Source: Thamnidium elegans (taxonomy: Eukaryota; Mucoromycota; Mucoromycetes; Mucorales; Mucoraceae). From it: a DNA stretch of 64,000 bases. The notes below the pieces were generated by a model. The model was not told where the DNA came from. It made no database searches and worked only from the letters and a program-made list of their open reading frames with translations. This document shows positions 22,161 through 33,830 of the stretch, in pieces (position 1 is the stretch's first letter; every line of letters begins with the position of its first letter). Position numbers and translations under genes: made by a program. Location of the stretch: positions 2,418,001-2,482,000 of the forward strand of contig JAIXMG010000001.1 in assembly GCA_025201345.1 (NCBI GenBank), written 5' to 3'.

Positions 22161-25100
22161 ATGGTAACTTCAAGTAATGGTCCTCCCAGAAGATTATCTT
22201 CACTAGAAGCAGCAGGAGTAAAGTCTTCTTCTAGTAGTACAACATCTTCTACTTCCACCACAACTAGTGCACCAAAGAAGAGGTTATCGACACCACCTAT
22301 TACTAACACTACTGCTACCACTACTCGAACAGCTCGATCGTCGATCCCTCCTAGTCCTACCAGCCTACCGAAGAGGCCCACCAAGACGCCACTTAAACCA
22401 ACAAGCACAATATCCTCTTCGACCAGGACACTCTCCAGTGCCAAACCACCCCTGACACCTTTACCCAAAAAGAAATCGACACTTGTAAGTTCGGGAACCA
22501 CAGCACCGAGAAGCCCTAGTAGAGCCTCTAATCCTATATCCTCTCGTGCTACCACCCCTCATTCAAGCTCTGCTACATTGACTAAAAAGAAAATTGTGGA
22601 ACCAAAACCGTCTGTTACTACCGACATTATCGCTATTCAAAATCTGAAAGACAAGGTAGGTTGACTTTTTTATACACCGGAGTTGTAATAATGGTATTTT
22701 TTTTAGAATGAGAAAATGCAAGCTGTTTTATCACAGCAAGAAACACAGTTGGAGGAAAAAGAGATCAATTTAAATGAGCTTAGAACGAAATTAGAGCAAT
22801 CGGAAAGTGCGTTTGAACAAATAAAAATTGAATTATTGATAATGCAAGAAGAGCCTAGTGATCAACCGACAGCAGAGTCTGATCATCAACTGCAAGAATT
22901 ATTACAAACAATTGAATCTCTTCAAAATCAGTCCAATCAATTAAAACAATCGTTTGATATAGAAAAAATGGATTTAATTCAACAATATGAATCCGCTGAA
23001 GTAAGAAATCGTGATTGTATGGAAAAATTAAGAGAAAAACTAGAGAACGAAAAACTCATTTTAAGTGGTAATGTAATCGATAAAGAGAGAGACATTGAAA
23101 GATTGAAAAAGGATATGGATGACATGCGTGATAATATCAAAGTAAGTCAGTAAAAAAAAATAAAAAAAATAGGAATCATTTTATTCTAATTTGTGTGCTT
23201 TTTTCTTAAAAGGAAATGCATCAGTCTCATCAAACTCGTCTCACTACGCTAACAAATCAGTTAAATAAACAATATACTGAAAATACCGAAATGTTAAAAT
23301 CTGATCATCACGAAAAGAAATTACAGTACGAGAATGAACTTGAAAAAACAAACAAGGTAAAATAAGAGTTTTTTTTTTTTGCCTTTTGTATATGCTAAAA
23401 ATGATGGGGTTTTATTACACAGAAACTAGAATTATTGAAGTCCGAGTTCCAATCTATGATAGAAATTAACCAAGATGTAAACGTAAGGGACAAAAAAAGA
23501 AAAAATGAATTACAGAATAGTAACTTTGACTCAATATAACAAATAATTTAATAGGAAAAATATGATACGCTTCAAAAAGACAGTGAAGAAGAATATAGAA
23601 AATTAAAGGATAGTCAGGTACAGTGAAAAAAAGAGTTCTGCGCGTAGATTTTTTTTTTTTTTTTTTTTTTACTTACATATCACCTCCCTCTTTTATTATT
23701 ATTGTATATCAGCTGGCCTACTTGACTGAGTTAGACCAATGCAAATTAGAATTAAAAACAACAGAGTCTAAGCTGCAGACAATGCAAGTCATTGTTAATG
23801 AAAGAGTAAGTGACTTTTATTTGCAATGCCGGGAAAATTGTGTGTGCCTAATCAACTTGTCATTATTATTAGTCAGACCAATCGGATATTATCCTGTTAC
23901 AAGAACAACATGCAGCACTAGTGAAAGAAATGCAACAATCACATGACAAGGAACTGGATCAACTTTCAGACAAACTTAAATTAAAAGACGAACAAATCGA
24001 ATCGTTAAAAGTACAACATGACCAATCTCTGCGAACTCAATCTTTAGAATTAAAGGTATAATAGTAAAAACAATAATGACAGTACATAACTAAACAAAAC
24101 ATTTAAAATAGAACTCGCATGCGATACAATTATCTAACCTGAATAAAACATTATCGACAACACAAGAACAACATGATGTATTGAAACAAGAATTGGAACA
24201 AAACAGACAAGTTAATAAAGTAAGTTTTAACATGTAGAAATAACAATTGAGCTTATAATTATAATATAGGAACTCGCTCTAGAAATTGAAAAGGGTAAGG
24301 AATTAGAAATGCGATGCAATGATATGACTGAAGCCTTGGCTAATGCTGAGTCAAAGCTATCCCAAAAGGACACGGAAATGAAGGTACGCCAAGAAATAAA
24401 CAGGCTTACCATGTCTTAAAATGTGTTAACATATTTATTATCTAGACCCTTATCCTCAAACTTGAAACAGAACATGACCTCGCCACAAAGGAAATTAAAG
24501 ACCAGTATAGAACCATTTTAGAGGGGCTTTCGAGCACTCATATTAAAGAACTGGAACATGCGGAATCTCAAATGGATTCTTGTGTACAAAGTACCCGGGT
24601 AAAAACAGAGGTATGTCCCTTTTTGTTTTATTTTTTGTTGTTGTTGTTGCTGTTGTAGGGGTACACTTTGTAATTATCTTAACACTCAAATTAGAATTAT
24701 GAAGTTAAAATACAAAAGTTACAAACCAATGAACAAGTGTTGAAGGACGAATTATTTAAATTAAAAAATCAGTTACAGACCAACCACTTGGAGATGGAAT
24801 TGAAGCTTGCAGAAAAGCTAAAATTAGCAGAGTTAAAGTTATCACAAAAGTATCACGTATTACAAGAAGAGCTGGAGGATAAATCCAAGAATAGCAACGA
24901 GTGTAATGATCAAATTATAACTAAGCTCAAGACAGAATTAAAGGTAAAATTTATTACGTAAAAAAAAAGGAGGGGCAGAAGATTCTTATTTGGTTTAAAT
25001 AGGATTGTCAAGATAAATATGATCAATCGATACAAGAACTTTATGATTTAAACAGAGCCTCTTCTACAACTAATAACATCAATGATGAATTAACAACAGT

Positions 25101-25841
25101 AAGAGAATTTTATGAGGATTCATTAGCTGAAAAAGAAAAGGAATTAAAGCAAGTAAAAGATCAATTAAAATCCAAAGAGAACGTAAGCAGTATAAAAGAA
25201 GAAAAGAGAAAAGATGTGTTAATATATACTACAAATAGGATGCTACACAAGTAAAACTACAAGTAATTATTGAACAACATCAAAAAGAACTGAATGTATT
25301 ACAAAATCAATTTCAAAGCTTATTAGATATGAAAGATTCTGAATTGAACGATCTTTCATACAGAATCAAATTGAAAAAAGAGAAAAGCAGTAAAAAGCTA
25401 GAAAACGAAAAAAAGGAGTTAGAACTAAGAAACCAATTGTATTCGCTGGAAGAGAACATGAAGTCAAAATCACTTGAAATGCGTTGGTTAGAGACCGACA
25501 GTGAACAAAATGAGGTTGATTCATTTATATATTTAAACTATACATAAAAAAAATCACATCTTAATAATTAACTAAAAAATATAAATATATATATAGACAA
25601 AACTGAAGGAACAAGCAAATCTTATTCATAACTTGCAATTAAGTAACAGTCATCTTGAAAGCTCTATCCAACAGTATAAAGATGAAAATGATCAAATGCT
25701 GAGGCAAGTATATATTAATTTTTATTTAAAAAAGAAGTATATCTTTTACGGATATAAAATGTATTTATACAACTATTATATAAAAAACAACATGATTACA
25801 GATTAATTCATCAATTACAAGGTGAAATTCACCAATTTTGA
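22161..25841 (+). CDS. Long coiled-coil protein with basic Ser/Thr/Pro-rich N-terminus, ~903 aa, 15 exons (possible microtubule plus-end protein)
   Basis: Exons 22161..22655, 22707..23141, 23213..23356, 23423..23482, 23555..23617, 23713..23805, 23873..24055, 24112..24219, 24270..24383, 24446..24610, 24695..24943, 25003..25182, 25239..25514, 25597..25703 and 25802..25841. Residues 1-165 are basic and Ser/Thr/Pro-rich, with KKRLSTPP, RSSIPPSPTSLPKRP and similar motifs. SSIP there fits the EB1-binding SxIP motif. The remaining ~740 residues are almost continuous Glu/Lys/Gln/Leu coiled coil. The first 13 introns are all phase 0. The last intron reads best with a GC donor (AG|GCAAGT); a GT donor 4 nt later would end the protein differently. 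No named family; a cytoskeletal or tethering scaffold is inference. Confidence 0.78.
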
Positions 25842-26772
25842 GTTAATTTTAACAATTTCTATCACAAAAAATAAAATCAGTTTTTTCACTTTTACCGAGC
25901 CCTACCAATATACAAGTTTATTTCGTCTCTTCCACAATTTGTTACAGTTTACATAGAAAGGGTTGGGGTTGGGGTTATTTTGTACGTGTAGTTACAGCAA
26001 CAACAACAACAAAAAAGGTACGTATTCACTAACGTAAATATATCCCCCTTTTTTTCTATCACCCCCTTTCAATTTAACTTGTTTATTCCATCTTTAGAAT
26101 TAGTCAGCTAACAATGTATTCGTACACGAGTAAGTCATATATTTTTTTTTTTTTTTTTTTTTTTAGCTTTTATTTCCTTTATGTCTGTACAAACGGATGA
26201 TGGTTCTTATTACATAAAAGTAAATTATGGGTTCTTATATAAAAAGTAAATACTTGCTAAAAAAAAAAAAAAAGTTCAAATGTGCTCCTCCCAACTGTAA
26301 TTTCGTATAGATATTATCCTAGATTTGTTTTTGTTTTGATATTGTATAAACCGGAGGACAAACAAGCAAGCAAAAATCCTTGGTTTTTCCAAAAGTTGCA
26401 ATAGGCTGTGGAGAACATTTATTTCACTGCTCATTACGTGGTACTCTATCAAGCAACAACTGTCTACTGATATTTAGAAGACCAGAGCAACTAACCCACT
26501 TCATATTTTAATGAACATGTACTGCTTAGCTGGGTAAAGAAAAATTGGTTCTATTTGTAAAAATCAGCTATTTAGGCTTTCCTTTCCCAAAAAGTTAAAA
26601 TTCACTACTTTCTACTCTTTTTTTTTTTCCATCTCCACTTCAAACCTATTTTTTTTTATTTTTATAAAAGACACTTTCTTTTTCTGCGTGTATTACCCTT
26701 TTCTTTCAGTTTTTTTTTTTCTTTTCTAAAATATACATATATATAACATAAACCTGTTTATGCTTTTGTTAA
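25842..26772. other. Intergenic, 931 bp, with a G-rich telomere-like patch
   Basis: It holds 3'UTR sequence, a GGGTTGGGGTTGGGGTT patch at 25960-25976, a CAACAACAACAACAA run (~25996-26010), T/A runs, and a pyrimidine-rich stretch before the Zn2Cys6 gene. No coding frame is supported. Confidence 0.45.
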
Positions 26773-27091
26773 ATGAATATACTTAAACCACAACATCAAC
26801 ACCACCAACAACAAAATAATTTAATAAATAATTTAAATACTGATAACAATTCTCATTTATCAACGAATACACAACCATTAAAAAGAACTCGTGCGAAAAG
26901 AAGTTGTGATTTCTGCCGCAAAAGAAAATCTCGATGTGATGCTGATTCATCCACGCCTTGTTCAAACTGTAAAGCTGTAAGGGACATGGTCTTATCTTTT
27001 TGTACTTTATTCTAATTTATTTATCATCATAGTGGGGTTATACATGTGAATTCGAAACCGTAAGAAAGAAGCGGGGTCCACCTAGTGTGTA

Positions 27092-27137
<46 letters not shown>

Positions 27138-29819
27138 CGATATGAAACATCTAACCGGTTCTATATTAAGATATGTTGATAACCTTGAAAAAAAGTGTAA
27201 AAAAATGGAATCGCTTCTAGCAGCATTAACGCAATGTACAATTGAAGATCTGGAACGTAATGGCTTTCAATATGCTGGACATAAAAGAACGAACTCACCC
27301 ACGATTCAAACCGATACTAGTTCAGACGAAGAAGACGAAATTGATTTAGAAAACTCTGAATCAGAGGAGATATCAGATCGTTACGATTCTATTAAATATA
27401 CGGGCCAATCTTCTGCTGGCCTAAACTTGTTTGACAACGAATTATTTAAATCTCAATCCACTGTGCCTTGGCCTGGCAGAGAAGATATTGTGCTCAAATT
27501 AATGTCTGATGATGAATTAATGATTATTCAAACTGAAAAATCGAAATCTGGCAAGCCCGGTATTTTACTTGATGTTGGATTGTCCATGAAAGCTCCTGTA
27601 TTTGACAGAAAGTCTGATCTCACTACTACTACCTCTCTCAAAACTTTAAAAAAGCCAGCTAGACATCAATTGGACCAAATAATTGGCGTGTAAGTTTTTT
27701 TTTTTTTGTTTTTTTTTTTTTTCTGTGAGCTATTTTTGCTTGCAAGTTAAATATAACATAAATTTACTGAGTTTCTATAAATTATATAGCTATTTCAGTC
27801 ATCTTCACCCAATTATACCTATTATCAACAAGAACAAATTCCTTAGTCAGTATCATCATTCACCTTGTGCACAAAACCATATCCTCGTACAAGCAGTATT
27901 AGCCATGACTTTTCGATTTGCCAGTCAATACCTGCCCAATCAAAAAGATGCAGTTGAAACCAGTATTGGATACTTTAGGAAAGTCGTGAAGCGATTACGA
28001 GATTCTACTCGCTCTAAACTATCTCACGTTCAAGCGGCACTATTAATAGTACTTTATTTAGACATGGAAGGAGGCGATGTCGAATCATTGCAGTGGCATA
28101 CGTTAGGTCAAGCGATTCGGATGGCTCAAGATCTAGGCCTGCATCGTTCCTGCGCCGGTTGGAATTTACCGCGATCTGAAATTGAAACTAGGCACCGCGT
28201 ATTCTATGCTTGTTATGTCATGGACCGCTGGCATGGGGCTCGTTCCGGAAAACCCCTCACTATTCTCGATAGAGATTTTGATACAGAAATGCCGTCTCCT
28301 TATGAAATTACGGATGACGACTGTAACTCGGAGTCCGGTCAGGGACTTCCCATATACCGTGTATTCTCTCTGTTTATTCAGTTGTCTGAAATTCTAGGCC
28401 GTGTCCTAAAATCACTCTATGCTCCCAATTCTAAGAACTCAAACTCTAACGCAAACCTAGATGACCCCACTATTGTAGCTGTACTGAATCGTAGGTTAGA
28501 GATCTGGAAAGCTTCGCTGGACGAACCTCTTGACGGTGTCTTTTTGTCCGAATTAAATAAGAGTAAGAAATGCCTCTTTTTTTTTTTTTTTTTTTTTTTT
28601 TGGAATTCCACTAACTTTTTTTTTTCTTTAAAAAGTTAATTTTAAAATATATTACTCCGCCGTCATTTTATTATTACACAGACCTTTTAGTACTTTATCA
28701 CCAAGCGAACATCCTCATCTTCAACAAGCTATTACCGAATCTGAAAAACTGTGTAGAAATACAGCAAAGGAATTAAACGAAATCGTGACCCGACGTCAAT
28801 ATCAAACTACCCATCCTGCATACTACACTTTATTTGTTGCCCCTTCGTGCTTTGTATACGCTTTATTTCAATCTTCTCTTGTCTTCCTTTCGAATGCTAT
28901 CAAAAGCAAGAGTTCGAGTGACGCTCGAGTCTTGAATCGATCCATTGATGTCTTGAAAAAACATGGTGATGTCGGCCCTGCTGCTCGTACATTAGAGATC
29001 CTTAAAATGTTGATTTCCATCAACGGTCTCGATATAACAGAAGAAGTCAACGCAATGCAGCAAACAATGTCTAGTCCTACTACAATATCCCCCATCATAC
29101 CCATCACTGCTAAAAAAAAGGGTAGCAAGATACAAGATTTAAAAACAAATGAGCAAGCTCCAAAATCGTTTTATTTTCAACCACGATTATTACACGACAG
29201 TATTATCAAACCTAATGATCTAAAAATGTCTGTACCAAATCAACATTCAAATATACAACACAATTATTATTTACATCGACGACAAACACATCATCATCAA
29301 CAACAACAACAACAACCGATACATCAACAAGTACCGTTGAATTGTTATGTACAGAACTATCCAGCGTATTCAAACACGCCTGTTTATTCCCACCAGAGAT
29401 CTATTTCGTTAGATCAACTTAATTCTTCACAGCAGCAAATGTATACACATCACACAAGATCAATTTCACATGACGATTTAGCTATTATGACTGCTGCTAC
29501 ATCTTCTTTTCAACGTAACACAGCTAATGCATCGTCTTCTAAGCAAAATGATCATAGTGGTATGAATGTAAATGATATGTTGACGCATGGTTACTCGCCT
29601 CAAATGAACCATAATGAAAGTACGGTCATGATGCCATTTAATCAATCCTTATCTCCTGTACCGCAAAACTATACATACGATCCTAGCATGAACATGCCAA
29701 GTACTTCTTTACCCCCTTCCAATTTAAATTGGTCCGATTGGGATGTATATATTGGTCAACAAAATCCTTCTCAACAAGAACATGTAACCTCATCTCCCCA
29801 ACATATTCAATACTCATAG
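26773..29819 (+). CDS. Zn2Cys6 (Gal4-type) transcription factor with fungal-specific TF domain, 911 aa
   Basis: Exons 26773..26976, 27033..27088, 27171..27689, 27790..28562 and 28636..29819. The binuclear zinc cluster has all six cysteines: Cys45, 48, 55, 63, 66 and 73 (CDFCRKRKSRC, then CSNC, then C after an intron at codon 68). A basic linker RKKRGPPSV and a dimerisation helix (DNLEKKCKKMESLL) follow. The middle domain is fungal_trans (HLHPIIPI, WHTLGQAIRMAQDLGLHRSC, RHRVFYACYVMDRWHGARSGKPL, IYYSAVILLLHRPF). The C-terminal ~250 residues are Gln/His/Asn/Ser-rich and probably activating. The target pathway cannot be read from sequence. Intron 27089-27170 holds a 37-T run. It is convergent with the PPR gene (stops 77 bp apart). 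Confidence 0.9.
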
Positions 29820-29896
29820 AAAAAAAAATATTGACATTATTTTTTTTTTTTTTTTTTTTTTGGTATAACATATAATAAAATTCCCCTCCTTTTTTT

Positions 29897-32047
29897 TTAT
29901 TTTAAAGCGAATATACTCGATTTCCATTGCTCTAGTGACTCAATTTCACTGGAGTCAAACTTTTTCTTTTTAGCAAAACTAATCAAAGTATTCACCGTCT
30001 TTTGATCCATAACAGGTTTACCATGTAACGGCTTTTGAGGAACCGACATTTCTTGTTTCGTCAATTGATAGGCATGATCCCAACCTGCTCTATCTCTAGC
30101 ACGACACAGACATTCAATATACGAATTATAATTATTTGTGTTTAGTTTAAATTTAGTTCTCTTTAACCAGATCCAAATGGATTGCGCTCTTGTTACAAGC
30201 CCGTTATGTCCGCAACTATCAAACACGATAGATACAGACGTTTGATCCGGTTTGATATCAGAAAAAGACGCAGGCATAGAAATCGTTTGCCAGATATCAA
30301 GTACTGTATCTCCATCTCCTGTTCGATTGTAAGCGTCCATCAAGGCATTATAGATACCAATATCTGGATCAAGATACATATCAACCTTAATTTGCTGATG
30401 AACTAAATCTAGCAGGTATCGATCACGGTACTGTCCACATGCATGTAGCATCGCAGTGTATGTATGCGCAGTTGGTTGGATCCGTAACGGTCTCATGTCA
30501 TTAAACATGGTCACAGCAGTAACTAACCGAGGCGAGGATTCGTACTCATCATCTGTTGTCATCTGATTTGGTGTAATGTTTTGAGATAAAGAAGCAATTA
30601 ATGTAGAATAAAAAGTAGTGTCTAACTGGATCGGTATTCTTACTTGAGATAACTTTTCATCACGACATTTCTTATGGTGTTCACGCAGGGTATAATAGAT
30701 CTCCATGGCATCGTCTAAATAATCGTCGTTGATGTAGGATAGAATAAGGTTGGTGAATGTAGCTATATCCGGCTGACAGGTGATGTCTCGAAATACAGTG
30801 TCGTAAAGGTGCTGCACTTGCTTTGATCTTCCGTGAAGTGCTAGGCCGTGCATGAGCGAATTATAAGCCTTTGTATCCAGTTGCAAAGTAGGTTGGAATT
30901 TCTCGACCAAAGAAACTAAGGTATCCAAGTCTTGTGCAGTCGCTGATTTGGAAGAAGCTATATTGACTAAGCTAGTCATAATTCGATCATTCGGCTCTAT
31001 CGATTCATAACACATGTCTTGAAACAATTGAATAGCATCTTTTAAATTGCCTATACGTGACTCTGCGTCAATCAATGTACCGTATGTAATAATATCTGGT
31101 TTTATGTCGGCCTTTTTCATATCTCGAAATAACATGTACGCTTTAGCTGCGTTTCCTCCTTTTAAGCAAGCGTCCAAGAGTATATTGAATGTGACTCGAT
31201 CAGGTTGAATATGCGGGAATTTGTCAGGTAAATCGTAATAAAGTTCCAATACTTGATTTAAATCAATGTCTGATTTGAACCGTAATATATTATTCAGTAT
31301 GTTGAGATCGATTTTATCGCGCTTATTTAAACTGAGGACGTGGTCGCAGATTTCGTTCCCTATTGTTTGGTTTTGAGATTTGACAGCTGCGTCCAGTACG
31401 GTAGAGTACGTATAAATATCTGGTTTGGCCATTTCTGTATCGTCAGTCATGGTTCGGTAGAGTTCAAATAACCGATCGAACTCCCCAGTCCTTAGTAACA
31501 AATGTAATACTGTATTATATGTCACTGTATCTGGTGTAATTTTGTTTCGATTCATTTCTTTTAAAATCAATTCAGCTTGTCTTAGATTATTTGTACGTTT
31601 ATAACATCCCAACAGGGTATTATAGGTATAAAGGTTGGGTTCAACACCGTCGTTTCTCATTTGATCCAGCACATTGTACGCCTTTTCAGGTAAATGTTGT
31701 AACCCGTACGCAAAAATTAAGGCATGGTATTCAAAATGGTACGGTGTAATTTTTAAGGAGCCCTTCATATCTTGAATAACCGTTTTTATAAATTCAACAT
31801 CTTGGTATCGTTTACCATGACGCGTTAATAAGAGTAACTTTCGGATCATGTTTCGATCGATTTTGGAGTTTTGCTTGATGGCGGATTCGTAGGCTGTTTG
31901 GACGTGGTGGATGTTGCCGCGGCCAATGGCTCGACGTAAATTAGTTTGTGTGGTTTGGTATCGACATGTAAGTTGGAGCGAATGGAAATTAATGTAAAGG
32001 GTGGAGAGATTACGCGGTAGCAGTTGCGTTCCTTTTCTAGAGAACAT
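29897..32047 (-). CDS. Mitochondrial pentatricopeptide repeat (PPR) protein, 716 aa
   Basis: Single exon. An N-terminus rich in Arg/Ser/Leu without acids (MFSRKGTQLLPRNLSTLYIN) suggests mitochondrial import. From about residue 100 to 650 I count about 12 PPR units with the helix-A pattern xTYNTLLxxY, for example YTYNTLLGCYKRTNN, VTYNTVLHLLLRTG, VTFNILLDACLKGGN, ITYGTLIDAESRIGN, HTYTAMLHACGQYRD and GIYNALMDAYNRTGD. Such proteins bind organelle RNAs sequence-specifically and act in processing, stability or translation. No SMR or DYW domain is seen at the C-terminus. The start sits about 50 bp from a 36-A tract that probably forms the promoter's nucleosome-poor zone. Confidence 0.9.
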   Translation of the reverse strand: MFSRKGTQLLPRNLSTLYINFHSLQLTCRYQTTQTNLRRAIGRGNIHHVQTAYESAIKQNSKIDRNMIRKLLLLTRHGKRYQDVEFIKTVIQDMKGSLKITPYHFEYHALIFAYGLQHLPEKAYNVLDQMRNDGVEPNLYTYNTLLGCYKRTNNLRQAELILKEMNRNKITPDTVTYNTVLHLLLRTGEFDRLFELYRTMTDDTEMAKPDIYTYSTVLDAAVKSQNQTIGNEICDHVLSLNKRDKIDLNILNNILRFKSDIDLNQVLELYYDLPDKFPHIQPDRVTFNILLDACLKGGNAAKAYMLFRDMKKADIKPDIITYGTLIDAESRIGNLKDAIQLFQDMCYESIEPNDRIMTSLVNIASSKSATAQDLDTLVSLVEKFQPTLQLDTKAYNSLMHGLALHGRSKQVQHLYDTVFRDITCQPDIATFTNLILSYINDDYLDDAMEIYYTLREHHKKCRDEKLSQVRIPIQLDTTFYSTLIASLSQNITPNQMTTDDEYESSPRLVTAVTMFNDMRPLRIQPTAHTYTAMLHACGQYRDRYLLDLVHQQIKVDMYLDPDIGIYNALMDAYNRTGDGDTVLDIWQTISMPASFSDIKPDQTSVSIVFDSCGHNGLVTRAQSIWIWLKRTKFKLNTNNYNSYIECLCRARDRAGWDHAYQLTKQEMSVPQKPLHGKPVMDQKTVNTLISFAKKKKFDSSEIESLEQWKSSIFALK

Positions 32048-32098
32048 TTTTATTTTTATTTAAAGGTTGTTTGTTTAAAGAAAAATAGGTTGTTCTTG

Positions 32099-32136
<38 letters not shown>

Positions 32137-32650
32137 TTTTTTTAAACACACAGATTTTTTTTTTTAGATAACCACAACTAACCAAGCAAGTTTAAAAAAT
32201 AAAGATTGCCATCACTCTAGATTTGTTTTCGCACAACCTTTTATTATAAGAATCGGTGCTATAAATAAAATAGGGCTCAGAGAGCATGTATCGTATTGGA
32301 AATCAGAGAATAGTTTAGGTACGATAAGCAAGCGCGGTCGTCCCAACACTTACGGTCAAAATTTTATTTTCAGTTATTGTTGTCAGTTCCATTGTATTAG
32401 ACACAAAAGATTCTTAGCAGGAATATCTAGTTTTGTCCAGACTTTTAACATTATCCACGATAAAAATAAAATCCTATGATACTTATCATATATAAGCAAT
32501 TTTATTTTGTAATCATCTGGTTTTTACTAGTAAGATCTTAGCTGACTCGGTAATACTTTTTTTTTTTGCAGTGTACTTTATAAAAAAAAAAGGGAAATAT
32601 ATTCAAATGTAAAAAGAAAAAAAAAAAGTAGGGAAACTATTGATTTTCAG
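32048..32650. other. Intergenic with 36-nt poly(A) tract at 32099-32134
   Basis: The promoter of the PPR gene lies at the left end (poly(dA:dT) tract 50-90 bp before its ATG, then a T tract). The right end is the 3' flank of the F-box gene. No gene-like frame. Confidence 0.5.
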
Positions 32651-33830
32651 TTACTTTTCAGAAAAGAGTACAGACTTAAAGCGCCATTTGTTTGATTTGT
32701 TTACTTTTTTAAAGTTTTTCGGTTTACTAGTAGTCTTGGCTGGAATGACCGGTGAAAGCAAGATAAATTGCGTGTCTCTAGCCATATGATCTGGTGCTGC
32801 AGTCCCGACAAAGGTACCAAAATCATTACTATCATCTTGGTTGTAGTATCCGCCCGTTGCTATAACTTCAAATTTCTTATACTCAAAGCGTAATTCATAC
32901 CACGCTCTCTCGCTACTACAAATGTTTTCCTTGGTGACTACTAGAGTATTAGGATACTTATTGCTTGGATCAACATTAATTTCCTTATTTTTACGATAGA
33001 CTACTCTAACTTCAGTTATTAAAATCCAGTTATATTGCTGGCTTTGAATTATCGAATGCATCAATAGATCCTTTAATCGCTCGACATCTGTTAATATATT
33101 GGTGTTGTTTGTTGTGTCTTTACCAAAGGGAGTTTCGTAAATAACAGTTCTATATTGAGTTGTTCTTAATCGAGGAAAGTTTTGTAAGATTTCATTTGGA
33201 ATAAATTCTTGTGTATAATTAAGGGCATATTTGCTACGGTTTTTGTATACCGTTAATGCTTCCAATTGTTTTTCGTACCATTCAGATATAAAAGGAGGTG
33301 TACCCCCTTCTTCACTTTCATCAGACCAAAGCTTCTTTGGCGTTGATATTTTGCTACGTACAAAAAAATAAATAAAAATAAGAAAAGGAATCCCGTTTAA
33401 TAACTTACACAGAAAAAGTCCTTTCGTTATCAAAAGCTCCTTGCTCAAACATCTCTTTCATGCCTTCATTCTTGACGGTTATATTAAGTAATGATTTTGG
33501 CAGACGAAAAATTAAAGCCTTCATCCTTTTGTTGTCAGAAAACTCCATTTGTGACAAATTCAAATCACGTAACTTCTTAAACATGGTCAAGTAGTTAATG
33601 TTCACGTTGGAGGATACAACGTTTATTTTAACGACATTTTTATATAAAAAGTTCCCTCGGCGGTATCCGCACTCATGATCAATTTGAAAAGTAGTATCGA
33701 GTAAACAACAATTATTAAAAATTAAATGGAATCTCTTGTTTATGAATGAAAAAGCAAACTTGTCTTGTAGTTCTAGGTTATTGTATATAAGCTTTAAGAT
33801 AGGTAAGTCTAAGATAATAATATTCGACAT
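32651..33830 (-). CDS. F-box-like protein, 374 aa, two exons
   Basis: Exons on the minus strand 33830..33409 and 33353..32651 (55-bp GT-AG intron). The first 45 residues (ILDLPILKLIYNNLELQDKF followed by AFSFINKRFHLIF) fit an F-box: Leu-Pro start, hydrophobic helices and a final NKRFH in place of CKRWH. A short Leu-rich segment (TMFKKLRDLNLSQMEFSD) follows. The C-terminal half is a beta-rich domain I do not recognise (YRTVIYETPFGKD, WILITEVRVVYRKN, WYELRFEYKKFEVIATGGYY). F-box proteins bring substrates to SCF ubiquitin ligases via Skp1. Mucorales genomes carry many fast-evolving copies, and this is probably one. Confidence 0.7.
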
